Shown: positions 48,590 to 58,595, numbered from the stretch's first letter. The stretch is DNA of 64,000 nt from Rodentibacter sp. JRC1 (GCF_020521555.1 NZ_BPWA01000001.1:1922001-1986000); one strand, 5' to 3'. A program made the numbers and translations. Notes: generated by a model not told the origin, from the sequence alone.

Positions 48590-48605
48590 TGTGATGTCGA
48601 TCACG
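48590..48605. promoter_or_regulatory. CRP site upstream of the yjiH-like operon
   Basis: TGTGATGTCGATCACG matches TGTGA-N6-TCACA with one mismatch, 68 bases before the start of the operon. Confidence 0.7.
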
Positions 48606-48672
48606 GTAATTTTGAGTAATCTCACTTATAGTAGTTCCACATTTCTGAATGTAATAATATTGGGAGAAAAAA

Positions 48673-49329
48673 ATGAACAAAGAAATGCAAAATAATGATG
48701 AAAATAATATTAGAAAACTGATTGTTGGCACTATTTCTCTCGTTTGTGCCATTGTTTTTTTTAGCGGATTTGCTAAAGATTTGTGGGGAGGAGTTTTTGA
48801 TTTTGGTAAATTAACAGGGCATTTCCCGGACTGGTTGAAAACTTCTGGCGGAACAAGTGCAAAGGGTGGTTTTTTATTTGCATTAACCTTAATTCCTAGC
48901 GTAATGTTGGCGCTTGGCTTTATGGCTATTTTTGAACATTACGGTGCATTACTCGCAGCTTCAAAATGGCTTAGTCCTATTTTAAGGCCGTTAATGGGAA
49001 TTCCTGGTGTCTGCTCTATTTCACTAATTGCCAGCACACAAAGTACGGATGCGGGTAGTTCAACCACAAAATTTTTACGTAATGAAAATAAAATAAGCCA
49101 TAAAGAGCTATTGATTTTTGCTGCATTCCAATTTAGTGCAGGTGCTTTTTTAACTAATTTTTTAGCATCTTTTGCACCTTTATTAACAATAGCCGATAGT
49201 TTTGGCAATGTTCCTCCAATCTCTATTGCATTATGTTTAGGTATCATTTTGTTATTTAAAATCCTTGGAGCAAATTTAATGCGTCTTTATGTAAAAAATT
49301 TTGTGAAAGATGATGAGGTGGGAATATGA
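48673..49329 (+). CDS. YjiH-like nucleoside-recognition/gate domain membrane protein
   Basis: This 218-residue inner-membrane protein has five or six hydrophobic segments and a gate-type segment (SISLIASTQSTDAGSSTTKFLRNENKI). It resembles E. coli YjiH and the spore maturation SpmA family. AAT-rich DNA and GGGAGAAAAAA lie before the ATG. Its stop overlaps the next start by 4 bases, and the operon continues with a YjiG-like protein and a peptidase. In E. coli yjiH-yjiG precede the isoaspartyl dipeptidase gene iadA. The transported substrate is not established. Confidence 0.75.
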   Translation: MNKEMQNNDENNIRKLIVGTISLVCAIVFFSGFAKDLWGGVFDFGKLTGHFPDWLKTSGGTSAKGGFLFALTLIPSVMLALGFMAIFEHYGALLAASKWLSPILRPLMGIPGVCSISLIASTQSTDAGSSTTKFLRNENKISHKELLIFAAFQFSAGAFLTNFLASFAPLLTIADSFGNVPPISIALCLGIILLFKILGANLMRLYVKNFVKDDEVGI

Positions 49330-49793
49330 ATCCAACAAAAAATGAAACTAAATTAATTACTGATATTTTTATTGAAGGAGCGAGAAAAGGTTGGAATATC
49401 GCAATTCATAGTACGCTACCTAATGTTTTAATGGCTTATGTCATCATCTATATTTTAAATACTTCGGGGTTATTAAAATTATTAGGCGAATATGTCGGTT
49501 TTATTATGGCTCCTTTAGGCTTGCCCGGTGAATCTATAGCAGTATTTTTAGCCGCATTCTTGAGTTGGGGCGGTGCCGCCGGCGTATTGGTTGCGTTGGT
49601 ACAAGAAGGCACATTAAATGCTCAGCATATTGCTATTTTATTACCGGGTATGGCGTTGGTCGGCTCAACTATACAATATATGGGGCGTGTATTGGGAGTG
49701 TTAGGTGTACCCGGCAAACATTACTTAGTAATGTTTGGAATTTGCGTTATAAATGCTTATTTAGCAATGTTATTAATGAGATTTATAATTTAA
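49326..49793 (+). CDS. YjiG-like (SpmB-type) membrane protein
   Basis: This 155-residue membrane partner of the previous gene (ATGA overlap) has a gate-type core LSWGGAAGVLVALVQEGTLNAQHIAILLPGMALVGSTIQYMGRVLG. E. coli YjiG is the closest relative I recognise. The two proteins together probably form one transporter or channel supplying the peptidase encoded 11 bases downstream. Function is inferred from context only. Confidence 0.75.
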   Translation: MNPTKNETKLITDIFIEGARKGWNIAIHSTLPNVLMAYVIIYILNTSGLLKLLGEYVGFIMAPLGLPGESIAVFLAAFLSWGGAAGVLVALVQEGTLNAQHIAILLPGMALVGSTIQYMGRVLGVLGVPGKHYLVMFGICVINAYLAMLLMRFII

Positions 49794-49804
49794 AGGAGGA
49801 ATAT

Positions 49805-50935
49805 ATGCGTAATGAACAATTAAAAAATTTTCTTACGGAGTTAAAGGAACTTACCGATATTGAAAGTCCAACGCATTGTATTGAAGGTGTTAATCAGGTT
49901 ACTCAATGGTTTATCAAAAAAGCTGAGAGTTTAGGTTTAAGCCACCAAAAGATTGCGATGAACAGCGATAAAGTTGCTGACTGCTTACTCATCACTAATA
50001 ACCCAAATGCAAGCCGATTTGATCTACTTTTTATCGCTCATATGGATACCGTTTTTCCGGTAGGAACAGGGGAAAAGGTACCGTTTAAATTAGATGGGAA
50101 TCATCTTAATGCTTTAGGGGTGATTGACGATAAATCAGGGGCATTACTCAGTTTTTATCTATTACAAGAATTAGACCTAACTCGTTATAACATTGCAATT
50201 TACCTTAATTCACATGAAGAAACGGGCTCAATTTATGCCAAAGAAAGTATTCGAGAATATGCCCGTAAATCAAAATATTGTTTCGTTATGGAACCCGCTC
50301 GTGAAGATGGCTCAATGGTCGCCACTCGCAAGGGGCTGGTAACTTATGATATTGAATTTTATGGTGTTGCGGCACATGCGGGAAATAATCCGCAAAAAGG
50401 TCGTTCCGCATTAGTAGAAGCAGCAAATTTTGTTGTGGAATTCTCAAAACTCAATGATTTCGACATCGGGCATACTTTTAATTGCCTAATAACGCATGGC
50501 GGAACGGCGCATAATGTGATCGCCGATTTTGCCTCTTTAACCATTGAAATGCGCTACAAACACCCATCTTCCGTTGATTACTTTGAACAGCAATTGAAAC
50601 GTATTTTAGAAAATCCATTCGTTGAGGGCGTAACGGCTAAGAAAATCTTAGTCAACAATGAGGCTCCAATGATTGATGAGGTATATTTACCAAAACTTAA
50701 AAAAATTTTTGATGAAGTCGGACAGTCTATGCAGATACCAACTAAATGGGTTGATGCCGGCGGATTAAGTGATGGAAATATAGCCGCTTCAGTAGGTTGC
50801 CCGACGATTGATGGATTAGGCCCTACAGGTGGCAATATGCACGCCAAAACAGAATATATGTTCGTTGATTCCGTCGTGCCTAAATGCAATTTAATTTTAG
50901 CTGTTATTGAAAAGCTATTTCAGAAATCAATGTAG
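49805..50935 (+). CDS. M20-family metallopeptidase (carboxypeptidase G2-like)
   Basis: The 376-residue protein starts at ATG 49805 after AAAGGAGGAAT, an excellent ribosome site; the open frame extends back into yjiG and that part is not real. Zinc-site residues are visible: His in FIAHMDTVFP, Asp in GVIDDKSGAL, the catalytic Glu and zinc Glu in NSHEETGS, and His late in GGNMHAKTEYMF. The dimerisation domain contains YGVAAHAGNNPQKGRSA. There is no signal peptide, so it acts in the cytoplasm. Likely substrates are glutamate-ended or other short peptides imported by the upstream pair. Confidence 0.85.
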   Translation: MRNEQLKNFLTELKELTDIESPTHCIEGVNQVTQWFIKKAESLGLSHQKIAMNSDKVADCLLITNNPNASRFDLLFIAHMDTVFPVGTGEKVPFKLDGNHLNALGVIDDKSGALLSFYLLQELDLTRYNIAIYLNSHEETGSIYAKESIREYARKSKYCFVMEPAREDGSMVATRKGLVTYDIEFYGVAAHAGNNPQKGRSALVEAANFVVEFSKLNDFDIGHTFNCLITHGGTAHNVIADFASLTIEMRYKHPSSVDYFEQQLKRILENPFVEGVTAKKILVNNEAPMIDEVYLPKLKKIFDEVGQSMQIPTKWVDAGGLSDGNIAASVGCPTIDGLGPTGGNMHAKTEYMFVDSVVPKCNLILAVIEKLFQKSM

Positions 50936-51031
50936 GTAACATATTGTTTATAGTTATAAAGGGTTGATTCATTCTGTGATCTTTTTCTTCTTATGAGGAA
51001 AGGTGAATTGCAATCAAACCTGATTTCTGAT

Positions 51032-51064
51032 AAAAAGTGCGGTAATTTTCAACCGCACTTTTTT
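51032..51064. terminator. Uptake-sequence hairpin terminator after the peptidase gene
   Basis: AAAAAGTGCGGT (51032-51043) pairs perfectly with ACCGCACTTTTT (51052-51063) across an 8-base loop, giving a T-rich 3' arm. Confidence 0.88.
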
Positions 51065-51085
51065 CATTAATGAAAGGAAAGTTTT

Positions 51086-51436
51086 ATGGCAGAAGAAACT
51101 ATTTTCAGCAAAATTATTCGTAAAGAAATTCCCGCCGATATTGTTTATCAAGATGAACTGGTTACCGCATTTCGTGATATCGTACCACAAGCCAAAACCC
51201 ATATTTTGATTATTCCGAATAAACTTATTCCGACAGTAAATGATGTTACTGAGCAAGATGAAATTTCCCTTGGTCGCTTATTTACCGTGGCGGCAAAATT
51301 AGCCGAACAAGAGGGTATTGCGGAAGAAGGGTATCGTTTGATCGTAAATTGCAACAAACACGGCGGACAAGAAGTTTTCCACGTTCATATGCACCTTGTC
51401 GGTGGTGAACCATTAGGAAAAATGTTGAATAAGTGA
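51086..51436 (+). CDS. hinT: HIT-family purine nucleoside phosphoramidase HinT
   Basis: HinT hydrolyses AMP-lysine and similar adenosine phosphoramidates. The 116-residue protein has the start [22 protein letters not shown] and the His triad in [16 protein letters not shown] precedes the ATG. It begins a plus-strand run hinT, ycfL-like, nagZ, rlmC, the order I recall from H. influenzae; spacing is 17 bases to the next gene. Confidence 0.95.
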   Translation: MAEETIFSKIIRKEIPADIVYQDELVTAFRDIVPQAKTHILIIPNKLIPTVNDVTEQDEISLGRLFTVAAKLAEQEGIAEEGYRLIVNCNKHGGQEVFHVHMHLVGGEPLGKMLNK

Positions 51437-51453
51437 AGAATATTGGATAAATA

Positions 51454-51804
51454 ATGAAAAAATCACTGATTCTTTTAAGCGCTTTTGTTTTGACGGCTTG
51501 TTCAAATTCCGGTTCGAATTTAGTTCATACTAATACTCCCATTTTGAATGTTGCGGCCGAGCTTGCGGCAAATGTTGAAGCGAAGGTGAGTTCAAATTCG
51601 GCATGGGTAAAAAATAAAAGAACTCAACCGATCAAGGTGAATTATCATCTTTTTTGGTATAACAACCAAGGTGTAACCCAAGTGTGGGAGCAACAACGTG
51701 AAAGTTTGTCGGGAAATTTACGTTTACAACCTCAAGAGCAAAAGGCGATTGAGTTAGCCAAGCCGACACCTGAAAGCACAAATTACCGCCTTTATTTACA
51801 ATAA
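51454..51804 (+). CDS. YcfL-family lipoprotein
   Basis: This 116-residue lipoprotein has lipobox LTAC at residue 16 ([20 protein letters not shown]). The mature domain is a beta-sandwich of the YcfL (DUF1425) type; recognisable parts are [23 protein letters not shown] and a late [27 protein letters not shown]. In enterobacteria ycfL also lies between hinT and nagZ with lpoB. Its cellular role is unknown. The nagZ start follows 2 bases later. Confidence 0.85.
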   Translation: MKKSLILLSAFVLTACSNSGSNLVHTNTPILNVAAELAANVEAKVSSNSAWVKNKRTQPIKVNYHLFWYNNQGVTQVWEQQRESLSGNLRLQPQEQKAIELAKPTPESTNYRLYLQ

Positions 51805-51806
51805 TT

Positions 51807-52853
51807 ATGTCTACGTTATTAATTGATCTTGAAAGCTATGCGCTAACTCAGGAAGAAATCGAATTACTGGAGCACCCTCTCGTTGCAGGCGTAATTTTAT
51901 TTACACGCAATTTTCACGATCGCGAACAGATTCAAGCATTAGTAAAATCTGTACGTGAGCGGGTGAAAAAGCCATTACTTATAACGGTGGATCAAGAAGG
52001 CGGACGGGTTCAACGTTTTCGTGAGGGGTTTACCCAATTGCCGGCAATGCAAGCCTTTGCGACATTATCATCTGATTTGAAGCAACAACAAAATTGGGCT
52101 CGTGAAGCCGGTTGGCAAATGGCGGCGGAAATGACCGCACTTGACATTGATTTGAGCTTTGCCCCCGTATTGGATTTAGGGCATAGATGTCGTGCTATCG
52201 GTGATCGTAGTTTTGCCGATGATGTGCAAAGTGCGGTCAATTTAGCAAGCGTTTTTATTGATGGTATGCACCAAGCCGGTATGGCGGCTACGGGCAAACA
52301 TTTTCCCGGACATGGACACGTGTTGGCGGATTCTCACCTCGAAACTCCGATTGACGAACGCCCTCAAGCAGAGATTTTCGATACAGATATTCTGCCTTTC
52401 CAACAATTAATTGAACAGAAAAAATTGGATGCTATTATGCCGGCACACGTAATTTATACCCATTGCGATAGCCAACCGGCAAGCGGTTCGGAATATTGGT
52501 TAAAGCATATTTTACGTGAAAAATTGAATTTTAATGGTGCGATTTTTTCTGATGATCTCGGTATGAAAGGTGCCGGATTTATGGGTGATTTTGTCGCTCG
52601 TAGCGAAAAAGCATTGAATGCAGGCTGTGATTTGTTGCTTCTTTGTAATGAACGCGAAGGTGTTATTCAGGTATTGGATCAATTAAAACTCAAAGAAAAC
52701 CAACCGCACTTTCAACAACGTCAAACTCGTTTGAATGCTTTATTTAAGAAAAAATCTTTCAGTTGGGCAGAACTGACGAAAACACCACGTTGGTTAGAAA
52801 ATCATAAAAAATTGACCGCACTTCAACAGCAATGGTTGGCAACCAAAGTATGA
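51807..52853 (+). CDS. nagZ: Beta-N-acetylglucosaminidase NagZ
   Basis: NagZ is a cytoplasmic GH3 enzyme that removes GlcNAc from muropeptides in cell-wall recycling. The 348-residue protein contains [10 protein letters not shown], the catalytic loop [18 protein letters not shown] (the His/Asp dyad lies here) and [11 protein letters not shown] with the nucleophile Asp. Two uptake words are inside the gene (near 52134 and 52228). The stop overlaps the rlmC start (ATGA). Confidence 0.96.
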   Translation: MSTLLIDLESYALTQEEIELLEHPLVAGVILFTRNFHDREQIQALVKSVRERVKKPLLITVDQEGGRVQRFREGFTQLPAMQAFATLSSDLKQQQNWAREAGWQMAAEMTALDIDLSFAPVLDLGHRCRAIGDRSFADDVQSAVNLASVFIDGMHQAGMAATGKHFPGHGHVLADSHLETPIDERPQAEIFDTDILPFQQLIEQKKLDAIMPAHVIYTHCDSQPASGSEYWLKHILREKLNFNGAIFSDDLGMKGAGFMGDFVARSEKALNAGCDLLLLCNEREGVIQVLDQLKLKENQPHFQQRQTRLNALFKKKSFSWAELTKTPRWLENHKKLTALQQQWLATKV

Positions 52854-54022
52854 TTTCTTGTCGTCATTATCAAACGGGGGATTGTCGTTCATGCCAATGG
52901 CTTGATATGCCTTATGAACGGCAGCTTTCTGAAAAAACAACGCATCTTCAAACACAGCTTTCCGACTTGAAATATGATGATTTAATATGGTTACCACCTT
53001 TTCAATCTTCACAAAAAGCATTCCGTAATAAAGCTAAAATGGTGGTAAGCGGAGCGGTGGAGCGTCCGATTCTCGGTATTTTGAAAAATCCCGATAACCC
53101 CCTAAGTGCGATAGATTTGTGTGATTGCCCGCTTTATCCTAAACATTTTCAAGAGGTTTTTCCTATCCTCAAGGATTTTATCGGACGAGCAGGGCTTGTA
53201 CCTTACAACATAGCAAAGCAAAAAGGCGAATTAAAATATATTTTACTCACGGAAAGTATGGCGACGGGCAAATTAATGCTTCGTTTTGTCTTGCGATCTG
53301 AAAATAAAATACCGCTTATTCGCCGTGAGTTATCGGGATTATTAGCAAAATTACCGCAATTAGACGTAGTCAGTGTAAATTTACAGCCTCAGCACGCCGC
53401 TATTTTAGAAGGAGAAGAAGAGATCTTTCTGACCGAGCAGCAATTATTAGCAGAGAATTTTAATGGTGTGCCGCTGTTCATTCGTCCTCAAGGATTTTTT
53501 CAAACTAATCCACAGGTTGCTTCGGGATTATATGAAACCGCGCAACAATGGATAAAAGATTTGCCGATAACCTCGTTGTGGGATTTATTTTGTGGCGTGG
53601 GAGGCTTCGGTTTACATTGTGCAAAAGCATTGCAGAAAAACCGACTTCATTCTATTGAACTTACAGGGATCGAGATTTCTGCTTCTGCTATTTTCGCTGC
53701 ACAAACATCCGCACAAAAATTATGCTTGCAAAATGTCAAATTTCAATCTTTAGATGCGGCAAATTTTGCTTTGAATCAGGATGAACGTAAGCCTGATTTG
53801 GTGATCGTCAATCCGCCACGCCGAGGTATTGGCAAACCACTGAGTGAATTTCTCAACGAAATGCGACCACGTTTTATTTTGTATTCCAGCTGCAATGCAG
53901 TGTCTATGGGAAAGGATTTACGACATTTAACCCATTATAACGCAAGAAAAATTCAACTCTTTGATATGTTCCCACATACAACGCATTATGAAGTGTTAGT
54001 GTTGTTGGAACGAACTTTCTGA
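52850..54022 (+). CDS. rlmC: 23S rRNA (uracil-747-C5)-methyltransferase RlmC
   Basis: RlmC methylates U747 of 23S rRNA. ATG 52850 gives 390 residues ([19 protein letters not shown]); the cysteines CX..C..C at the start and [10 protein letters not shown] later bind an iron-sulfur cluster, as in RumA/RumB. The SAM-binding motif is [17 protein letters not shown], and the catalytic Cys is in [13 protein letters not shown]. The in-frame extension to 52832 overlaps nagZ further and is rejected. A hairpin terminator follows. Confidence 0.94.
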   Translation: MISCRHYQTGDCRSCQWLDMPYERQLSEKTTHLQTQLSDLKYDDLIWLPPFQSSQKAFRNKAKMVVSGAVERPILGILKNPDNPLSAIDLCDCPLYPKHFQEVFPILKDFIGRAGLVPYNIAKQKGELKYILLTESMATGKLMLRFVLRSENKIPLIRRELSGLLAKLPQLDVVSVNLQPQHAAILEGEEEIFLTEQQLLAENFNGVPLFIRPQGFFQTNPQVASGLYETAQQWIKDLPITSLWDLFCGVGGFGLHCAKALQKNRLHSIELTGIEISASAIFAAQTSAQKLCLQNVKFQSLDAANFALNQDERKPDLVIVNPPRRGIGKPLSEFLNEMRPRFILYSSCNAVSMGKDLRHLTHYNARKIQLFDMFPHTTHYEVLVLLERTF

Positions 54023-54027
54023 TAAAT

Positions 54028-54064
54028 TAAGGCAGGCTATATACTCGCCTTAGTTTGTTTTTTT
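54028..54064 (+). terminator. Hairpin terminator after rlmC
   Basis: TAAGGC and GCCTTA (54028-54052 region) enclose the loop AGGCTATATACTC, followed by AGTTTGTTTTTTT. Confidence 0.6.
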
Positions 54065-54117
54065 ACACCGAATCTTCCTATAAAATTACCTCCGATATTT
54101 CTCTTATATTTCTTTTT

Positions 54118-54284
54118 AAATGAAAGTTAATTCGTTTTGATATTTAAAATGAAATAATTTCCTTTCGATTAAAAGATTTTTCTATTTTTGAGATCTTGAT
54201 CACATTTTTTATTTTCAAAATGAAATAAAATTAATTTCAATGATTAGCTGTTAGATCAGAAACAAAACATAAAACTTTCATTTT
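54118..54284. promoter_or_regulatory. Repeated AAATGAAA motif upstream of the sorbitol operon
   Basis: AAATGAAA occurs at 54118-54125, 54147-54154 and 54218-54225 in direct orientation, and as its complement at 54275-54283. The last three extend to AAAATGAAA. Multiple copies before a DeoR-regulated operon make these candidate SrlR-binding sites. The region has no gene. Confidence 0.45.
54189..54204. promoter_or_regulatory. CRP site upstream of srlA
   Basis: TGAGATCTTGATCACA matches TGTGA-N6-TCACA with one mismatch, 93 bases before srlA. It is consistent with catabolite control of sorbitol genes. Confidence 0.65.
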
Positions 54285-54296
54285 GGGAGGAGAGTT

Positions 54297-54842
54297 ATGG
54301 AATTTATTACACATGGTGCGGAATGGTTTATCGGATTGTTCCAGAAAGGCGGTGAAGTTTTTGTCGGTATGGTGACAGGAATTTTACCATTATTGATTTC
54401 GTTGTTAGTGGTAATGAATGCCTTGATTAAGCTGATTGGTCAAGAGCGTATCGAACGTTTAGCACAACGTAGCGCCGGAAACCCTATTTCACGTTATTTG
54501 ATTTTACCAGTGCTTGGTACCTTTGTATTTTGTAACCCAATGACCCTAAGTTTAGGGAAATTTTTACCTGAAGTGTATAAACCGAGTTATTACGCAGCAG
54601 CTTCTTACAGCTGTCATTCAATGAACGGCTTATTTCCACATATTAATCCAGGGGAGTTATTTGTGTATTTAGGTATTGCCAGTGGATTAACAACCTTAGG
54701 TTTGCCTTTAGCACCACTAGCCGTGAGTTATTTGCTAGTAGGTATGTTTACCAATTTCTTTCGTGGTTGGATTACAGATTTTACCACAGCTGTCTTTGCA
54801 AGACGGATGGGAATTAACTTAGCGCGTGAAGTACATCTATAG
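54297..54842 (+). CDS. srlA: PTS glucitol/sorbitol-specific EIIC2 subunit
   Basis: SrlA is a membrane part of the sorbitol phosphotransferase system that imports and phosphorylates sorbitol. The 181-residue protein matches GutA/Srl[54 protein letters not shown] and the [27 protein letters not shown] motif. GGGAGGAGAG precedes the ATG. It is the first gene of srlAEBD-gutM-srlR. Confidence 0.95.
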   Translation: MEFITHGAEWFIGLFQKGGEVFVGMVTGILPLLISLLVVMNALIKLIGQERIERLAQRSAGNPISRYLILPVLGTFVFCNPMTLSLGKFLPEVYKPSYYAAASYSCHSMNGLFPHINPGELFVYLGIASGLTTLGLPLAPLAVSYLLVGMFTNFFRGWITDFTTAVFARRMGINLAREVHL

Positions 54843-54854
54843 GAGCAACAGTAT

Positions 54855-55844
54855 ATGTCAAAAGCACTTTATATTGAAAAAGGTCAAAGCGGCTGGGGAG
54901 GGCCTTTAACCATACCGGTTGTAGCGGGGAAAAAAATTTTGTATATGACGGCAGGAACAAGACCGAGTATTGTTGAATATTTGGTTGAATTAACCGGCTG
55001 GGAAGCTGTGGATGGTTTTAAAGATGGAGAACCGGAAAATAATGAAATCGGCATTGCAATTGTCGATTGCGGTGGAGTGCTGCGTTGTGGCTTGTACCCA
55101 AAACGAGGAATCCCTACGATTAATATTCATGCGACCGGAAAGTCTGGTCCGCTTGCCGAGTATATTGTTGAAAATATCTACGTGTCTGCTGTAAAGGAAA
55201 ATAATATTACTTTAATTGACACCGAGTTATCGAAAAAAGATGTTATTCAAACCATTCAGGATAAACCAAAAGACAGTGTAAAAAATTATGATACAACAAA
55301 GAAAATCACAGAACAAAGTGATGGTTTATTAGCCAAAATCGGCATAGGAATGGGGTCAGTCGTTGCTATTTTTTTCCAATCGGGACGAGATACGATTGAT
55401 ACCGTGTTGAAAACAGTTTTGCCTTTTATGGCATTTGTATCGGCTTTGATCGGGATCATTATTGCTTCAGGTTTAGGTGATTGGATCGCACACGGTTTAA
55501 TACCACTGGCAAACAGTCCGATCGGTTTGGTTACATTAGCATTAATTTGTTCTTTTCCATTTTTATCACCGTTTCTTGGACCCGGCGCGGTTATTGCACA
55601 GGTTATCGGTACGTTGGTTGGTGTGCAAATCGGCTTAGGTAACATTCCACCGCATTTGGCGTTACCGGCATTATTCGCTATCAATGCACAGGCGGCTTGT
55701 GATTTTATTCCGGTCGGTTTGTCTTTAGCAGAGGCCAAGCAGGATACTGTTCGGGTTGGTGTACCATCCGTATTAGTCAGTCGCTTTTTAACCGGGGCTC
55801 CTACAGTATTAGTCGCTTGGTTTGTATCGGCATATATTTATTAA
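54855..55844 (+). CDS. srlE: PTS glucitol/sorbitol-specific EIIB-C1 subunit
   Basis: SrlE carries the cytoplasmic EIIB domain (about residues 1-120) and the second membrane domain. The phosphorylated cysteine should be the one in [22 protein letters not shown]. The C-terminal half has several membrane segments ([34 protein letters not shown]). At 329 residues it is of family length. It begins 12 bases after srlA. A short hairpin follows before srlB. Confidence 0.95.
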   Translation: MSKALYIEKGQSGWGGPLTIPVVAGKKILYMTAGTRPSIVEYLVELTGWEAVDGFKDGEPENNEIGIAIVDCGGVLRCGLYPKRGIPTINIHATGKSGPLAEYIVENIYVSAVKENNITLIDTELSKKDVIQTIQDKPKDSVKNYDTTKKITEQSDGLLAKIGIGMGSVVAIFFQSGRDTIDTVLKTVLPFMAFVSALIGIIIASGLGDWIAHGLIPLANSPIGLVTLALICSFPFLSPFLGPGAVIAQVIGTLVGVQIGLGNIPPHLALPALFAINAQAACDFIPVGLSLAEAKQDTVRVGVPSVLVSRFLTGAPTVLVAWFVSAYIY

Positions 55845-55855
55845 TCAATCAACAC

Positions 55856-55875
55856 AGAGCGGTATGTGCCGCTCT
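55856..55875 (+). other. Small hairpin between srlE and srlB
   Basis: AGAGCGG (55856-55862) pairs with CCGCTCT (55869-55875). It could protect or process the operon mRNA; there is no T-run. Confidence 0.5.
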
Positions 55876-55899
55876 ATCTATTGAGGAAAGAAAAGTAAG

Positions 55900-56265
55900 A
55901 TGACAGTTATTTATCAAACTAAATTTACCAAAATTGGCAAATTTGCTCGTGAATCACTTGCTGAAAATATGTTTATTACCTTTAAACAAGGTGCGCCAGA
56001 AGACCTGGAGGACTACTGTTTTATTCATTCTCACGGAGAATTACAGACTGATATTCAGGTCGGTTATATATTGCAAATTAATAATGAAAATTTTCAAATT
56101 ACAGCGATTGGCGACGTTGCAAATGTTAATTTGAAAGAATTGGGTCATGTTACTTGGCGTTTTGATGGCGCTAATATTACGGAATATCCGGGGACGATCC
56201 ACGTGAAAGGCAATATTCCTATGAACATTACAGAAAATACGATTTTAAGCATTATAAAAAATTAA
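55900..56265 (+). CDS. srlB: PTS glucitol/sorbitol-specific EIIA subunit
   Basis: SrlB is the cytoplasmic phosphocarrier that passes phosphate from HPr to SrlE. The 121-residue protein closely follows E. coli SrlB: MTVIYQTKFTKIG, FKQGAPEDLEDYCFIHSHGEL with the phosphorylated His, and ELGHVTWRFDGANITEYPGTIHV. GAGGAAAGAAAAG precedes the ATG. It is followed after 11 bases by srlD. Confidence 0.95.
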   Translation: MTVIYQTKFTKIGKFARESLAENMFITFKQGAPEDLEDYCFIHSHGELQTDIQVGYILQINNENFQITAIGDVANVNLKELGHVTWRFDGANITEYPGTIHVKGNIPMNITENTILSIIKN

Positions 56266-56276
56266 GGAGTTATAAT

Positions 56277-57059
56277 ATGAATTCAAAAGTGGCAATCGTT
56301 GTCGGAGGCGGACAAACTTTAGGTGCTTTTTTATCTGAAGGATTGGCTGAAAATGATTATAGAGTAGCCGTTGCCGATTTAAACGGAGAAAATGCACAAA
56401 AAACGGCTGATAGTATTAATCAAAAATTGGGGCTAACGGTGGCACAAGGTTTTCAAGTTGATGCGACTAATGAACAAAGTGTTATTGCATTAGCGAAGAA
56501 TGTCGATCAGGCTTTTGGACGTAGTGATTTATTGGTCTATAGTGCAGGGGTTGCCAAAGCCGCTCCAATTACTGAATTTGGTTTGCAGGATTTTGAGTTC
56601 TCCGTACGGGTTAATTTAACCGGTTATTTCTTATGCGCAAGAGAATTTGCCAAATTAATGGTTCGTGATGGGATTAAAGGTCGAATTATTCAAATTAATT
56701 CGAAATCCGGCAAAGTTGGTAGCAAACATAATTCGGGTTACAGTGCGGCAAAATTTGGTGGCGTGGGATTAACTCAATCTCTTGCATTGGATTTAGCGGA
56801 TAAAGGGATTACCGTGCATTCTTTAATGTTGGGAAATTTACTTAAATCACCGATGTTTCAATCTCTTATTCCACAATATGCCCAAAAATTGGGCATTTCT
56901 CCTGAAGAAGTTGAGCAGGTTTACATTGATAAGGTTCCGCTAAAGCGAGGCTGTGATTATCAAGACGTGCTGAATGTTCTCTTGTTTTATGCCAGTGAGC
57001 AGGCCTCTTATTGTACCGGACAATCAATAAACATTACCGGCGGCCAGGTTATGTTTTAG
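56277..57059 (+). CDS. srlD: Sorbitol-6-phosphate 2-dehydrogenase
   Basis: SrlD oxidises sorbitol-6-phosphate to fructose-6-phosphate with NAD. The 260-residue short-chain dehydrogenase has the cofactor loop VVGGGQTLGAFLSEGLAE, VYSAGVAKAA, the catalytic Ser-Tyr-Lys arrangement (INSKSGKVGSKHNSGYSAAKFG) and the C-terminal CTGQSINITGGQVMF. AAGGAG precedes the ATG. A 241-base gap without a gene separates it from gutM. Confidence 0.95.
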   Translation: MNSKVAIVVGGGQTLGAFLSEGLAENDYRVAVADLNGENAQKTADSINQKLGLTVAQGFQVDATNEQSVIALAKNVDQAFGRSDLLVYSAGVAKAAPITEFGLQDFEFSVRVNLTGYFLCAREFAKLMVRDGIKGRIIQINSKSGKVGSKHNSGYSAAKFGGVGLTQSLALDLADKGITVHSLMLGNLLKSPMFQSLIPQYAQKLGISPEEVEQVYIDKVPLKRGCDYQDVLNVLLFYASEQASYCTGQSINITGGQVMF

Positions 57060-57300
57060 GCTTCCCCGTTTTCTTTCTTAATGTAAGAACGCTCTCAACA
57101 CTCTTTAACTTAATTTCGCTTATTTCTATTCGCTATTTTCTAAGGTAGAAATTTGGTCAAGTGATTTACGGAGAGACTTTTCCATTATGTTAAAGAGCGG
57201 TTGCTTTTTGAGTCGTTTTATCTACATTATAGATATAATGGAATTTTGCGATAAATATTTTATTCCGCTCAAAATAAATTACAAAATATGAGATAATCCT

Positions 57301-57663
57301 ATGATAAACACAACCAATTCGCTTATTTTAATTGCTATTATTGCTTGGATACTGCAACTTTTGCTTGGCTGGTGGCAGGTTTCCCGATTTAATAAGGCGT
57401 TTTCGTTGTTATGTCAGCAAGGGAATGTGGGAATAGGTCGCTCTAAGGGACGATTTAAACCTAAAGTAGTCATTGCCGTCGCGTTTGATCAAAACAATCG
57501 TGTTGTAAATTCGTTTATTATAAAGGGATTCAGTGTTTTTTCTGCTCCTCAAACGATTACTTCACTGCAAGGATTATTGCACAGTGAAATTATTCCTGAG
57601 CGGTTTTTTCCGCATAGTAAAGCATCGCAAGATGCGCTAGAGGAAGCAATCCGGTTGCAATAG
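57301..57663 (+). CDS. gutM: Glucitol operon activator GutM
   Basis: This 120-residue protein of the GutM/SrlM family has one N-terminal membrane segment (about residues 6-24). The remainder is cytoplasmic: [50 protein letters not shown]. In E. coli GutM acts positively on the gut operon. It lies between srlD and srlR, as there. Its own promoter may lie in the preceding gap. Confidence 0.9.
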   Translation: MINTTNSLILIAIIAWILQLLLGWWQVSRFNKAFSLLCQQGNVGIGRSKGRFKPKVVIAVAFDQNNRVVNSFIIKGFSVFSAPQTITSLQGLLHSEIIPERFFPHSKASQDALEEAIRLQ

Positions 57664-57685
57664 CCGAGACTATTACGGATGTTTT

Positions 57686-58456
57686 ATGAAACCAAAAGAA
57701 AGACAACTTGCGATCTTAGATTATTTGCAAAGTAACGGTAGAACTGCCGTTGATACTTTAGCACAACACTTTTCCACAACCGGTACGACCATTCGTAAAG
57801 ATTTAACCGTATTAGAGAATGAGCGAAAAGTTTTACGGACTTATGGGAGTGTTGTATTAGCGGGTAATGAGAAAGAAGACGATGAATTACCGATGACTAA
57901 TAAAACCCACATTAATTTGGAACAAAAGCGCAAGATTGCGAAGGCAGCTGTCGGCTTATTGAAAGACGGAGATTCGATGATTATTGATTCCGGTAGTACT
58001 GTACTGCAAATGATTCCATTGTTGGGAAAACTGGATAATTTAACGATTATGACCAACAGCCTACATATCATTAATAGTCTGGTAAGTTTGGAAAATAATC
58101 ATGAATTATTAATGTGTGGGGGGACTTATCGAGCGAGATCCGCTTCTTTTCACGGTGTTTTGGCAGAGTCCACCTTTGATAAATTTAATTTTGATAAATT
58201 ATTTATCGGTACTGATGGGTTCGATCTTGAATTAGGATTAACGACTTTTAACGAAGTGCACGGCGTTAGTCAAGCAATGACGGGGGCTGCACGGGAAATC
58301 ATTGTATTGGCAGATTCGTCAAAATTCGGGCGGCGTAGTCCGAATGTCGTCTGTCCGTTAGATAAAATTGATGTCGTGATTACTGATAACGGGTTGGATA
58401 AACAAATTCATCAAGCTTTGTTAGAACGGAATATTCAAGTGCTTATTGCCGAATAA
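57686..58456 (+). CDS. srlR: Glucitol operon repressor SrlR, DeoR family
   Basis: The 256-residue DeoR-type regulator has an N-terminal HTH ([44 protein letters not shown]) and a sugar-phosphate sensing domain ([54 protein letters not shown]). It is the last gene of the srl operon, which it presumably represses in the absence of sorbitol phosphate. A long hairpin follows. Confidence 0.95.
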   Translation: MKPKERQLAILDYLQSNGRTAVDTLAQHFSTTGTTIRKDLTVLENERKVLRTYGSVVLAGNEKEDDELPMTNKTHINLEQKRKIAKAAVGLLKDGDSMIIDSGSTVLQMIPLLGKLDNLTIMTNSLHIINSLVSLENNHELLMCGGTYRARSASFHGVLAESTFDKFNFDKLFIGTDGFDLELGLTTFNEVHGVSQAMTGAAREIIVLADSSKFGRRSPNVVCPLDKIDVVITDNGLDKQIHQALLERNIQVLIAE

Positions 58457-58524
58457 TAGGATAGATTTAGCCGGATCGGTTCGGGCTAATTAAAAAACGG
58501 TGTTTTTTTGATTTAGGACATAGG

Positions 58525-58566
58525 AGACAAAGTGGTTGATATTTTTTTAGGTCAACCACTTTGTCT
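58525..58566. terminator. Long hairpin between srlR and the PEBP gene
   Basis: AGACAAAGTGGTTGA (58525-58539) pairs perfectly over 15 bases with TCAACCACTTTGTCT (58552-58566). It sits between convergent genes and may end both transcripts. Confidence 0.75.
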
Positions 58567-58595
58567 ATTATGTCTTTCAGGTTGGGTCAATATTT

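Larger units (their letters stand above)
48167..48672. other. Intergenic region of relics and repeats between ppiD and the yjiH-like gene
   Basis: This stretch holds the IS stub (48187-48278), a complete repeat copy (48285-48361), an Apl-like uptake word (ACAAGCGGTTGAAT at 48364 on) and a CRP site (48590). Between about 48380 and 48580 I see nothing identifiable. Confidence 0.7.

Noticed and set aside
48320..48752. Open frames in the ppiD-yjiH gap
   Set aside because: They run through the repeat element and promoter region, and no homologous pattern or ribosome site is seen.
49565..49804. N-terminal extension of the M20 peptidase
   Set aside because: It overlaps yjiG in another frame; the start at 49805 has an excellent ribosome site and family-like N-terminus.
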